Assembly (NCBI GenBank): GCA_016783865.1
Contig: JADHVS010000119.1
Span: forward strand, 1 to 13,199
Length of the DNA stretch: 13,199 nt
Source of the DNA: Bacteroidales bacterium
GTDB taxonomy: Bacteria > Bacteroidota > Bacteroidia > Bacteroidales > SM23-62
Reading direction: 5' to 3'
Under the pieces are notes generated by a model that ran no database searches, was not told the DNA's origin, and worked only from the letters and a program-made list of their open reading frames with translations. Each line of letters starts with the position of its first letter. Position 1 is the stretch's first letter. Shown piece by piece: positions 1 to 7,366 of this stretch. Both the position numbers and the translations under genes were made by a program.

Positions 1-1065
1 CGGAATCAAAACGATTATACCTCCATCCTGACCAATTTCAGTCCGGTTTCCAAAAAACGGCATCTGATGAAAGATATGCCCCAGGAGGGCGGAATTGATA
101 TCCTGATTGCCACCGATTGTATCTCCGAAGGGCAAAACCTGCAGGATTGCGATTTGCTGATCAACTACGACATTCATTGGAATCCGGTCAGAATCATTCA
201 ACGTTTTGGACGGATCGACCGGATCGGAAGTAAAAACGAAAAGATACAATTGGTTAATTTCTGGCCCACGAAAGACCTCGATAACTATATTAATCTCAAA
301 GAGCGGGTCGAAGCACGGATGGCATTGGTGGATCTTACAGCCACACAGGAGGAGAATATCCTGAACAATGACCAGCTGGAAGAGTTAATTGCTGAAGAAT
401 TGAAATTCAGAAATAAGCAATTGAAAAAATTACAGGAGACAGTTCTTGACCTAGAAGAGCTGGATGAAAACATCAACCTTTGCGATTTTACGCTCGATGA
501 TTTCAGGATTGAGCTGATGAATTTTCTGGAAAAGAACCGGGAAAAACTTGAACAGGCTCCAACCGGTTTGTATGCAATAGCTCCATCCCCTTCAGGGAGA
601 CATGCCGACCTGGAAAAATTTCCGAGATTATCGGAAGGCGAAAAAGAGGTCATTAAACCCGGGGTTATCTTTTGTTTACGCCAGCGGGGGGATACCTCAG
701 GAAATGAAGAGGTAAATCCCTTACAACCCTATTTCCTCGTATATATCCGGGATGATGGAACGGTCCGGTTCAACTACGTGCATGCCAAGCAGATTCTTGA
801 GATGTACCGGATATTATGCTCTGGCAGAGACAAGCCTTATGAATTCCTTTGTGATCTATTCAACGAAGAAACAAACCAGGGAACCTCCATGGAGCAGTAT
901 ACAGCGCTTTTGAAACATTCCATTCAGGCGATCAGGGAAATTTTCGCAAAGCGGACATTGAAGAAGCTTCAGAGCAGTAGGGATGCGAAACTGATTCCAA
1001 AGGAGCAATCGGTTTCGGGTGATGAAAACCAGTTTGACCTGATCACCTGGCTGATCATCAAATAG
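1..1065 (+). CDS. SF2/SNF2-type helicase, C-terminal part (5' end outside window)
   Basis: The reading frame is open from base 1, so the gene starts upstream of the window; the first in-frame ATG, at 67, lies inside the helicase fold and is not the real start. The visible 354 codons hold the end of the second RecA-like domain. Motif V is ATDCISEGQNLQ followed by DLLINYDIHWNP (about 109-180), and motif VI is QRFGRIDRIG (199-228) with the arginine finger. A charged helical stretch and a roughly 200-residue accessory tail ending ITWLIIK follow. The EGQNLQ and RIDRIG signatures are typical of SNF2-like helicases in restriction and anti-phage loci, where they act as ATP-driven DNA translocases. 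It sits upstream of an Eco57I-type methylase, an order seen in DISARM class 1 (drmD-drmMI) and in other helicase-methylase systems. Helicase identity is secure; system membership is inferred. Sampled GC is about 48%. Confidence 0.9.
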   Translation, partial: RNQNDYTSILTNFSPVSKKRHLMKDMPQEGGIDILIATDCISEGQNLQDCDLLINYDIHWNPVRIIQRFGRIDRIGSKNEKIQLVNFWPTKDLDNYINLKERVEARMALVDLTATQEENILNNDQLEELIAEELKFRNKQLKKLQETVLDLEELDENINLCDFTLDDFRIELMNFLEKNREKLEQAPTGLYAIAPSPSGRHADLEKFPRLSEGEKEVIKPGVIFCLRQRGDTSGNEEVNPLQPYFLVYIRDDGTVRFNYVHAKQILEMYRILCSGRDKPYEFLCDLFNEETNQGTSMEQYTALLKHSIQAIREIFAKRTLKKLQSSRDAKLIPKEQSVSGDENQFDLITWLIIK

Positions 1066-1074
1066 GAGGGGAGG
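1064..1074 (+). promoter_or_regulatory. Strong Shine-Dalgarno overlapping the helicase stop
   Basis: The sequence AGGAGGGGAGG spans 1064-1074, overlaps the helicase TAG stop (1063-1065), and ends 5 nt before the ATG at 1080. It is by far the best ribosome binding site in the window and shows that the ORF at 1080 is, or once was, translated as the next cistron after the helicase. Confidence 0.7.
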
Positions 1075-1079
1075 ATATA

Positions 1080-1310
1080 ATGAAATTTGATGGATTACTG
1101 CAATTGATTCAGAGTACCAGCACAGCAATGAGAACCTCTAATCAAATTAGTCAGACAGTGACTGACGAATTACAAATAAATAAAGATCAGATAATTAGAA
1201 TTGGGCAATCACTGCCTGCCCAATTTTTTATGAATGATAATATGAGAGTTCAATTTTCATTTCACGAAGTTACACGAAGAAGACACGAAGATCCACGAAG
1301 AAAAAGATAA
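1080..1310 (+). pseudogene. Short 76-codon ORF, probably the 5' remnant of a gene interrupted by the GxxExxY cassette
   Basis: The start is supported by a strong Shine-Dalgarno 5 nt upstream and by 14 bp spacing from the helicase stop. The first 17 residues (MKFDGLLQLIQSTSTAM) resemble, from memory, the extreme N-terminus of YhcG/DUF1016 PD-(D/E)XK nucleases. Residues after about 20 do not continue that family's usual sequence, so the resemblance is weak. The last 16 residues (FHEVTRRRHEDPRRKR) are translated directly from the left CACGAAG repeat arm, so the native C-terminus is lost and the frame ends at a TAA (1308-1310) inside the cassette. No transmembrane segment or catalytic motif is visible. 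It could instead be an intact small gene whose end was replaced by the repeat. Function unknown. Confidence 0.45.
1260..1301 (+). repeat. Left inverted-repeat arm (CACGAAG units)
   Basis: Four CACGAAG units, at about 1263, 1273, 1284 and 1294, are separated by 3-4 nt spacers. The 42-nt arm matches the reverse complement of 1687-1727 except for one substitution (T at 1270 against A) and one extra base near the inner end. It ends 13 nt before the ATG of the GxxExxY gene. Confidence 0.9.
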
Positions 1311-1314
1311 TGCT

Positions 1315-1686
1315 ATGGAATTCGAGAAAGTATCAAAAGAAATTATTGGCAGTGCAATTGAAGTTCACAGGTTGTTGGGTCCGGGTTTGCTGGAATCTGC
1401 TTATGAAGAATGCCTGGTATTTAAACTCAAGAAAAAAGGATATAACGTTGAACGACAAAAACCCATTCCGGTCATTTATAAAGAAATCAAATTGGATTGC
1501 GGATACAGACTTGATTTATTGGTTGGCAACAGCGTTATTGTCGAAATAAAATCAATAGATTGCATTGCGCCGGTTCATGAAGCACAGATTTTAACATATA
1601 TGAAATTTTCGAATATTAACACAGGGCTACTAATCAATTTTAATGTAACTGTATTAAAAAATGGATTAAAGCGGTTTGTACTCTGA
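1315..1686 (+). CDS. GxxExxY family protein (PD-(D/E)XK-like, PDDEXK_3)
   Basis: The 123-residue product carries the diagnostic motif G24-LL-E27-SA-Y30 in the context HRLLGPGLLESAYEECL. It also has a PD-(D/E)XK-like core: D67 in YRLDLL, then E77-I-K79 in VIVEIKS. This matches the small GxxExxY family, whose usual length is about 120-140 residues, so the gene appears complete. Family members are predicted nuclease-fold proteins; their biochemical role is not established. The ATG at 1315 is chosen because the motif and N-terminal helix follow directly; an overlapping ATG at 1310 is in another frame and gives no recognisable protein. Sampled GC is about 33%, lower than the helicase upstream. The gene lies exactly between two inverted repeat arms, which suggests a selfish or domesticated mobile unit rather than a functional partner of the flanking genes. 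Confidence 0.9.
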   Translation: MEFEKVSKEIIGSAIEVHRLLGPGLLESAYEECLVFKLKKKGYNVERQKPIPVIYKEIKLDCGYRLDLLVGNSVIVEIKSIDCIAPVHEAQILTYMKFSNINTGLLINFNVTVLKNGLKRFVL

Positions 1687-1727
1687 TCTTCGTGATCTTC
1701 GTGTCTTCTTCGTGTATCTTCGTGAAA
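1687..1727 (+). repeat. Right inverted-repeat arm (CTTCGTG units)
   Basis: Four CTTCGTG units form the reverse complement of the left arm at 1260-1301, with one substitution and a one-base indel over 41-42 nt. It begins on the base immediately after the TGA of the GxxExxY gene. In RNA the two arms could pair around the whole gene. The tract is also read on the minus strand as a low-complexity HEDTRRRHEDHEDQ-like peptide, which is not a gene. Confidence 0.9.
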
Positions 1728-1858
1728 CTTTTTTAACTGAATCAGGGATAAAAATGAGTTCGCATAAATACGGGGGACATTGTCACCCAAATTAAGCAAG
1801 AACCTTTCTGGAGGATTTTATTAAAACCGAGCAAAAAAAACTGGAACATGGCTCCTGA
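1728..1858 (+). pseudogene. Possible 3' remnant of the interrupted gene, ending inside the methylase start
   Basis: No intact start-to-stop gene is seen here. One frame (1796-1858) reads ARTFLEDFIKTEQKKLEHGS and then TGA at 1856-1858, overlapping the methylase ATG at 1848. A stop-start overlap of that type is what an operonic upstream gene would leave, so this may be the end of the gene that begins at 1080. The frame differs from the 1080 ORF, and stops lie just upstream (TAA at 1793-1795). The acidic and lysine-rich tail is compatible with, but does not prove, a YhcG/DUF1016-like C-terminus. It may also be chance. Confidence 0.3.
1772..1788. repeat. Small imperfect palindrome, REP-like
   Basis: The 17-mer GGGGGACATTGTCACCC folds about base 1780: three outer G-C pairs (1772-1774 with 1786-1788), one mismatch (1775/1785) and three inner pairs (1776-1778 with 1782-1784) around a 3-nt loop. 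It is preceded by AAATAC. GC-rich palindromes of the AAATACGGGGACA kind are familiar at REP/RAYT (IS200-like) element ends, so this could be such a scrap. Only one copy is present here and no transposase is nearby, so the identity is a guess. Confidence 0.3.
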
Positions 1859-4800
1859 AAAGAAACTGGAGATAAAATCGGCACTGGAAGATTTTTCTGC
1901 TGGTAATCTGACTCAAAATGCACTCCGGTTTTTTGAGACATTGGGTTATTGTACCGATCGGAGGAATCCGTTGGATGAACCTACCGCAGAATGTTTTAAG
2001 AATAGTTTCCTGGATAGCGGGATGCCATTTCGTGTTGAAAAGGCTATGATGAAACAATGGACCCACGTGGATTTGCTGTTTCAACTTACCAAATCAGAGA
2101 TAAGGAAGCTGCTGAAGGAAAATTCCGCACAGGCAGAAATGGATTTCGGGACAGAAGGTGTCGTTGGAATTAATAAATCGATCATTGAATCCTACCTGTT
2201 TTTTACAATCGGGTTAACGGGAACTAACTATACAAGGACTGAACTGAGCAACATCACCCGTGAAATGAACCGGCTGTTTCCCATGCCGGTAATGATCCTC
2301 TTCAAGCATGGCGCCACATTGACCCTTTCGGTGATCAACCGCCGGATCCACAAAAAAGATCCCGGAAAAGATGTCCTCGAAAAAGTCACCCTGATCAAAG
2401 ACATCCGGATTGAAAACCCGCACCGGGCACATCTGGACATTCTGTTTGATTTGTCGTTTGGGGAGGTGGTGCGCAAGTTCAGAATAAGAAGTTTTATTGA
2501 ACTTCAGCAATCCTGGCAGCAAATCCTGGATATACAGACCCTGAATAACAACTTCTACAAAGATTTGCAGTACTGGTTTTACGTCTCACTACAGGAGATC
2601 CGTTTATCGGGACCCAATGTACCGGATTACATAAAGAAAGATGAACTGAAAAAGAACTTTCTGGTCAGACTCATGGCCCGGTTGATGTTTTGCTGGTTCT
2701 TAAAAGAGAAGGGACTGATCAGATCCGAACTACTGGAGCTTTTCAGTCTTGAAAACAACAGATATCCGCTGACAAAAGATATTGAAGAGGACAACTTCTT
2801 TTCCAGCAATAGCTATTACCGTGGCATCTTGCAGAATGTTTTTTTTAATTGTTTGAATGTCAAGGAAAAAAAAACAATAAAGGATTTAGGATGGACAAAG
2901 TATTTCCATACTGATCTTGCCCTTTCCTGGTTTTTTACGATCCCCTATTTGAACGGGGGTATATTTGATAAATTGCCTGAAGATTGTTCCAATGAATCGA
3001 TAGAAGATGATGTACTGGGAATCCCCAATTTCCTGTTTTATGGAAATAAAGCAGATGATCCTGGCTTTTCAGGATTGAATGAGATTTTTAAGGCCTATAA
3101 ATTTACCATAGAAGAAAATACTCCATTTGAAGAAGACATTGCCCTTGATCCGGAAATGCTCGGACTGGTCTTCGAAAATCTGCTGGCAGAGTTGGATCCT
3201 AACCTGGAAGAAAGCGTTAAAAAAAGCATTCGCAGGTTGACCGGGAGTTATTATACTCCACGAAAGGTAATTCAGGAGATGGTCAGTGAGAACCTCTTTC
3301 TATATCTGATACGACACATTTCAGAGAAGAGTGGATTGCCATCAAATGAACTAAAGAATAAAATTGGGGATTTGGTCTTCAGGAACCAATATCAACCTGA
3401 TAATGAATCATTGACAAAAGTGATTGTAGAAGCGCTGGATCAGCTCAGAGTGCTGGATCCTGCTTGCGGTTCCGGCGCATTTCCGATGGGAATGTTACAT
3501 AGGGTAGTGGATATACTGAAACTGATCGATGCGGATAACAGTCGCTGGATTGAACTGAAACTGAACAATGTGGATGAACGATACAGAGAAGAATTCAAGA
3601 AGATACTCACAGCACACCTCGATGATTACAGCCGGAAGTTGGGAATTATCAGAGATTCTATTTACGGGATTGATATCCAGCCGTTAGCGGTTCAGATCAC
3701 CAAATTGAGATTCTTTATCTCCCTGCTGGCTGATCAGAAAACGGGATTACACGAAGAAACCGTTCTCACCCCCATGCCGAACCTGGAAACCAAGATTTTA
3801 TGCGCTGATTCATTGAAAGATATTCAACCTAATCTGTTTTCCGCTTCTGCCATCGATCAACTTGAAATCTCCCGTAATAAATTCTATCAACCTGAAATCA
3901 GCCAGGAAGAACGAAAAACCCTGGCGGATGAAGTAGCCGGGATCATGAATGAGGCTTTCCCTCTGTTCTCTCGTCAAATCACCGGGAAGGAGATCCCCGG
4001 ACAAAACAGGAAATTGCTTGCTGAATGGTTTATGCATGCAACCCTGGCCGCACCTTTCTTCAACATGGATTTCTTTTTCCCTGAAGTCAGCCGTGCCGGA
4101 GGATTTGATATCGTTATGGGAAACCCACCATACGGTGGATATAAGATCAGTGATGATGTGAGGACACCACTCCAACTGGAAAGCAAAGATCCCTATGGAG
4201 CATTTATCGCCCGTTTCCTGGGGGAGGCAAAAAGTCCCTCACCGCTCAGGCATGGGGGAGTACTGGCGTATATTGTCAGCGATACTTTTATGACCATCAA
4301 AAGCCACTTGCCTTTACGAAAACAGATGATGCAAAATTATATCCATAAGATGATCCGGGTTCATCCCGATACCTTCCGGGCCACAGTGAATACCGCCATC
4401 ATCATCTGTGAGCGTAACGTTTACCCGAAGGGTTCAGACGGAGTGCCCATACCAACATTTAACGAAAAGCATGTATGCCAGATGGTCGACATGACCAACA
4501 TCAGCATTCACCAGCAATACGACCGGTTTGTCGATATACTTCATCAGACAGAAGGATTTGAACTACGGAAACAGGTTAGCAATTCAGAATATGCTATCTA
4601 TTATTACCCACAGATCTTAATCAAAAACAACAGCAATTTGCCGTTCTTCGTAGCGAGTCCGAAGTTGTTTCAGTTAATGAAAGATCAGGGTGAAGATCTA
4701 ATAAAAGAAGTCGATCAAGTAAATGGGAAAACCGTCCATAAGCGCAATATTACCTTTAACACAAAGCTTGTGGAGATTTATAAACTTGGTGATGTTGGTG

Positions 4801-5642
4801 TAGCACCGCATGGTATTTCAACAGGTGATAATAAAAAGTATATAAGAGTTAAATCCAATCGGACAGGGCAGTATAAATCGATTGAGGATTATATGATATG
4901 TCCTGAAAAGGAAATTCTATCCATTACGGAAAAAGGAAAAACCAAAGGTTTAGATAAAGACTGGACTAAACTGACAGACTGTTTTGTGCCATTTGAAAAA
5001 GGAGGGGAGTCCGATTCCGATGATGGTTGGTTGCCAAATTACTATGTTCCAACAATTTATTATATAAACTGGGCAAAGGGTGCAATTGAGGATATGAAGA
5101 AAAATGTTGGCTGTGCATGGAAAAACGAAAAGTATTTTTTTAGACATGGGTTAACATTTTCAATATCTGGTATTTATGCACCTACTTTTCGATTAAACAG
5201 TGGAGGTGTTTTTGAGGCCAAGGGCTCCGGTTTGTTTTGTGAAATACTTGATAATGAAACCCTCCTGGGAGTGATAGCATCAAAATTTGCACGATATATT
5301 TTCAAATCCTTTATCAAACATTCTGTTGATACAAGTGGTGATGACATTGCTTCATTTATTTTATTATGTGCAGAAATAAAAGAATTTCATAGAATCAGAG
5401 AATTAGTGAAAAGGATTATTGAACAGCAAAAGTTAAATCAACGGTACGACTACGCCAGCCATGAACAAATCGAAATTGACCGGTTGGTTTATGAAGCTTA
5501 TGGATTAAATGCGGAGGATATAGAGGAGATAGAGAACTGGTATGCCCGGAGGTATCCAAAGTTGAGTGCAGCACAAAAGGAGAACCTGCGGAAGTTGGGG
5601 AAGAGCGATGATTATCTGGTGTTATATGGATTGACGAAATAG
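1848..5642 (+). CDS. Eco57I-type adenine-specific DNA methyltransferase (large, 1264 aa)
   Basis: The product is predicted to transfer a methyl group from S-adenosylmethionine to N6 of adenine in a specific DNA site. Motif I, DPACGSG, is at residues 537-543 and the catalytic NPPY at 759-762, the order expected for gamma-class Eco57I-like enzymes. The first 450 residues are a conserved extension with a segment reading MPVMILFKHG and later LIKDIRIENPHRAHL, which I recall from methylases paired with helicases. A tract with TGSYYTP (about 466-472) leads into the methyltransferase fold. Residues from about 880 form the probable target-recognition and C-terminal region. I cannot identify a clear PD-(D/E)XK nuclease motif, so cleavage, if any, may depend on the upstream helicase or another partner. 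GC falls from about 40-60% in lines around 4200-4380 to about 30-37% in sampled lines of 4800-5340. No frameshift is seen. The stop is 5 bp before the AlbA_2 gene, suggesting one transcript. Confidence 0.92.
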   Translation: MAPEKKLEIKSALEDFSAGNLTQNALRFFETLGYCTDRRNPLDEPTAECFKNSFLDSGMPFRVEKAMMKQWTHVDLLFQLTKSEIRKLLKENSAQAEMDFGTEGVVGINKSIIESYLFFTIGLTGTNYTRTELSNITREMNRLFPMPVMILFKHGATLTLSVINRRIHKKDPGKDVLEKVTLIKDIRIENPHRAHLDILFDLSFGEVVRKFRIRSFIELQQSWQQILDIQTLNNNFYKDLQYWFYVSLQEIRLSGPNVPDYIKKDELKKNFLVRLMARLMFCWFLKEKGLIRSELLELFSLENNRYPLTKDIEEDNFFSSNSYYRGILQNVFFNCLNVKEKKTIKDLGWTKYFHTDLALSWFFTIPYLNGGIFDKLPEDCSNESIEDDVLGIPNFLFYGNKADDPGFSGLNEIFKAYKFTIEENTPFEEDIALDPEMLGLVFENLLAELDPNLEESVKKSIRRLTGSYYTPRKVIQEMVSENLFLYLIRHISEKSGLPSNELKNKIGDLVFRNQYQPDNESLTKVIVEALDQLRVLDPACGSGAFPMGMLHRVVDILKLIDADNSRWIELKLNNVDERYREEFKKILTAHLDDYSRKLGIIRDSIYGIDIQPLAVQITKLRFFISLLADQKTGLHEETVLTPMPNLETKILCADSLKDIQPNLFSASAIDQLEISRNKFYQPEISQEERKTLADEVAGIMNEAFPLFSRQITGKEIPGQNRKLLAEWFMHATLAAPFFNMDFFFPEVSRAGGFDIVMGNPPYGGYKISDDVRTPLQLESKDPYGAFIARFLGEAKSPSPLRHGGVLAYIVSDTFMTIKSHLPLRKQMMQNYIHKMIRVHPDTFRATVNTAIIICERNVYPKGSDGVPIPTFNEKHVCQMVDMTNISIHQQYDRFVDILHQTEGFELRKQVSNSEYAIYYYPQILIKNNSNLPFFVASPKLFQLMKDQGEDLIKEVDQVNGKTVHKRNITFNTKLVEIYKLGDVGVAPHGISTGDNKKYIRVKSNRTGQYKSIEDYMICPEKEILSITEKGKTKGLDKDWTKLTDCFVPFEKGGESDSDDGWLPNYYVPTIYYINWAKGAIEDMKKNVGCAWKNEKYFFRHGLTFSISGIYAPTFRLNSGGVFEAKGSGLFCEILDNETLLGVIASKFARYIFKSFIKHSVDTSGDDIASFILLCAEIKEFHRIRELVKRIIEQQKLNQRYDYASHEQIEIDRLVYEAYGLNAEDIEEIENWYARRYPKLSAAQKENLRKLGKSDDYLVLYGLTK

Positions 5643-5647
5643 ACATT

Positions 5648-7312
5648 ATGGAGATGGAAATAGAAGCCTTAATACAATTACTTCACGACCTTGTTTTATT
5701 ACCCAGTGAGACCGAATGGGTAGAATTCAAACTGAACAAGGGTTCTGTAACCAATGAACAGATTGGTGAGTATATTTCGGCCATGAGCAATGGCGCTTGC
5801 ATCAAAAACAAACCATTTGGATATATTATCTGGGGAGTGAAAAATGAAAGTCATGAACTTGCAGGGACAAATTTTTCTTTTTCCTCAGCAAAACAAGGTA
5901 ATCAGGATTTGGAGTTATGGCTCAGGATATTGATCCATCCCAAGTTAAATTTTACCATTCATGAAATGGATTTTGAGACCCGGCATTTTGTCATGCTGCA
6001 GATACCGGCTGCCGTGGGTGAACCTACACATTTTCAGAAGAAAGCTTTCATTAGAATAGGTAGCAATAAAACCGATTTAAGAAATTTCCCCGATCTGGTC
6101 AGACAGATTTACAATTCATATAAGGACTGGTCGGCGGAGATCGTGGAAAATGCTTCCTTGTCGGATCTTGATCCGGAGGCTGTCTTTATGGCAAGACAAA
6201 AATTTGTGGAACGGAATCCAAATATTGTAAAAGAGATAAATTCCTGGGATGATTTGACTTTTCTTGATAAAGCAAAGATCACGATCAATGGAAAGATCAC
6301 AAGAACAGCATTGATCCTTCTTGGAAAAGAGGAATCGTCGCATTACCTTTTACCCGCTGTTGCCCAAATAACATGGAAACTGGACACAGAGGAGAAGGCT
6401 TATGAACATTATGGGGCCCCGTTGCTGTTATCGACTACAAGAGTCGGTAATAAAATCCGAAACTACAAATACAAGTTTTTTCCTGATAATGAGTTGCTTT
6501 CAGTCACAGTGGATAAGTATGAAAATAAGGTGATCCTGGAAGCGCTTCACAATTGTATTGCACACCAGAACTATCTCGAAAATTCAAGAATCCTGCTTAT
6601 CGAAAAAACCGACCGGCTTATTTTTACCAATGCTGGAAGTTTCTTTGAAGGGAGCCCTGAGGATTACTTTCTGGGTGATAAGACCCCGAAAAGATACCGG
6701 AATCCCTGGCTTGCCCAGGCAATGGTCAACCTCAATATGATCGACACATTAGGATACGGGATTCATCGCATGTTTCTTGAACAACGGAAACGGTTTTTCC
6801 CTATGCCCCAATACAATCTTCAACGAACATCACAAGTTGAACTGGTCATTTACGGTCATAGTATTGATGAAAACTACTCGAAATTACTATTACGAAACAC
6901 AGATCTGCCACTATCCACCATCATTCTACTTGATCGTTTTCAGAAAAAACTGAGCCTTCCGGAGAAGGAACTAAGCAATCTGAAAAAAGCTGGTTTGATT
7001 ACCGGAAGGAAGCCAAATTACCATATTTCAGAACAACTGGCAGAAAAATCTGGTCAGCTTGATTCTTACCTGAAGAACAGGGGTTTTGATAAAGAGTATT
7101 ATAAAAAGTTGGTTGTCGAATTTATTGTTAAGAAGAAAAATGGAGTATCTAAGGGAGAAATAAAATCATTGCTGTGGGATAAACTACCCGACCTTATGAA
7201 TGATAAGCAAAAATTGAATAAAGTATCTAATATTATTCAGGAACTAAGAAGAGAAAATAAGATAAAAAACACGGGGGCTGATTCGAATCCATCCTGGATA
7301 TCAGTTAAATAG
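5648..7312 (+). CDS. AlbA_2 (Schlafen-like) and GHKL-ATPase domain protein
   Basis: The 554-residue product begins with an AlbA_2/Schlafen-type domain (about 1-155): the family signature is E21-T-E-W-VEFK28, followed by GYIIWGVKN and AFIRIGSNK. The middle and C-terminal half carries a HATPase_c_4-like fold with an N-box at E298-ALHN302-CIAHQNY, a TNAGSF turn near 327, and LGYGIHRMF near 367-375. The last 160 residues look like winged-helix DNA-binding segments (LSTIILLDRFQKK, NLKKAGLI). Proteins of this layout are usually annotated as RecG-like or ATP-binding transcriptional regulators, and they recur beside type I and Eco57I-type modification genes. A role as regulator or accessory nucleic-acid-binding ATPase of the preceding methylase is inferred from the 5-bp gap. 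The ATG at 5648 fits the domain start; a second ATG two codons later is possible. Confidence 0.88.
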   Translation: MEMEIEALIQLLHDLVLLPSETEWVEFKLNKGSVTNEQIGEYISAMSNGACIKNKPFGYIIWGVKNESHELAGTNFSFSSAKQGNQDLELWLRILIHPKLNFTIHEMDFETRHFVMLQIPAAVGEPTHFQKKAFIRIGSNKTDLRNFPDLVRQIYNSYKDWSAEIVENASLSDLDPEAVFMARQKFVERNPNIVKEINSWDDLTFLDKAKITINGKITRTALILLGKEESSHYLLPAVAQITWKLDTEEKAYEHYGAPLLLSTTRVGNKIRNYKYKFFPDNELLSVTVDKYENKVILEALHNCIAHQNYLENSRILLIEKTDRLIFTNAGSFFEGSPEDYFLGDKTPKRYRNPWLAQAMVNLNMIDTLGYGIHRMFLEQRKRFFPMPQYNLQRTSQVELVIYGHSIDENYSKLLLRNTDLPLSTIILLDRFQKKLSLPEKELSNLKKAGLITGRKPNYHISEQLAEKSGQLDSYLKNRGFDKEYYKKLVVEFIVKKKNGVSKGEIKSLLWDKLPDLMNDKQKLNKVSNIIQELRRENKIKNTGADSNPSWISVK

Positions 7313-7313
7313 C

Positions 7314-7353
7314 CTCTAATAAGTTGCATACTTTTACTAGAAGGTTATTAGAG
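7314..7353 (+). promoter_or_regulatory. Inverted repeat in the 54-bp gap before the EVE gene
   Basis: CTCTAATAA (7314-7322) is the exact reverse complement of TTATTAGAG (7345-7353). TTATTAGA is then repeated directly at 7355-7362. The stem is AU-rich, the loop is 22 nt, and no U-run follows, so it is a poor intrinsic terminator. It could be an operator for the EVE-kinase cassette. A TACTTTTA sequence at 7329-7336 is close to the Bacteroidetes -7 box TAnnTTTG, but no matching -33 element is seen. Confidence 0.3.
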
Positions 7354-7366
7354 ATTATTAGAACAA

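Larger units (their letters stand above)
1260..1727 (+). mobile_element. GxxExxY cassette bounded by inverted repeats
   Basis: This is a 468-bp unit: left repeat arm, 13-nt leader, the 123-codon GxxExxY gene, and a right repeat arm that starts on the base after the stop codon. The arms are near-perfect inverted copies of each other, and the gene fills almost all the space between them. The unit lies between the helicase and the methylase, and its left arm supplies the end of the upstream ORF, so it looks like an insertion. GxxExxY genes are known to be scattered in many copies through some genomes, often beside CACGAAG-like repeats; that is family knowledge recalled here, not tested. No transposase is encoded, so any mobility would need an enzyme in trans. 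Alternatively the repeats are simply a hairpin-forming accompaniment of the gene. No convincing target-site duplication was seen. Confidence 0.55.

Noticed and set aside
1260..1727. CACGAAG units as a CRISPR array
   Set aside because: Units are 7-10 nt with 3-4 nt spacers, arranged as two inverted arms around a gene; there are no 25-40 nt spacers and no cas genes.
1575..1799. Minus-strand ORF of 74 codons across the right repeat arm
   Set aside because: Its sequence includes a low-complexity peptide made by the repeat and it overlaps the GxxExxY gene; it is a shadow frame.
3747..3758. TTACACGAAGAA inside the methylase, matching part of the left repeat arm
   Set aside because: A single 12-nt match in normal coding sequence without further units; probably chance.
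1..5642. Calling the helicase and methylase drmD and drmMI of DISARM
   Set aside because: The order is suggestive, but drmA, drmB and drmC are not in the window and an unrelated AlbA_2 gene follows, so symbols were withheld.
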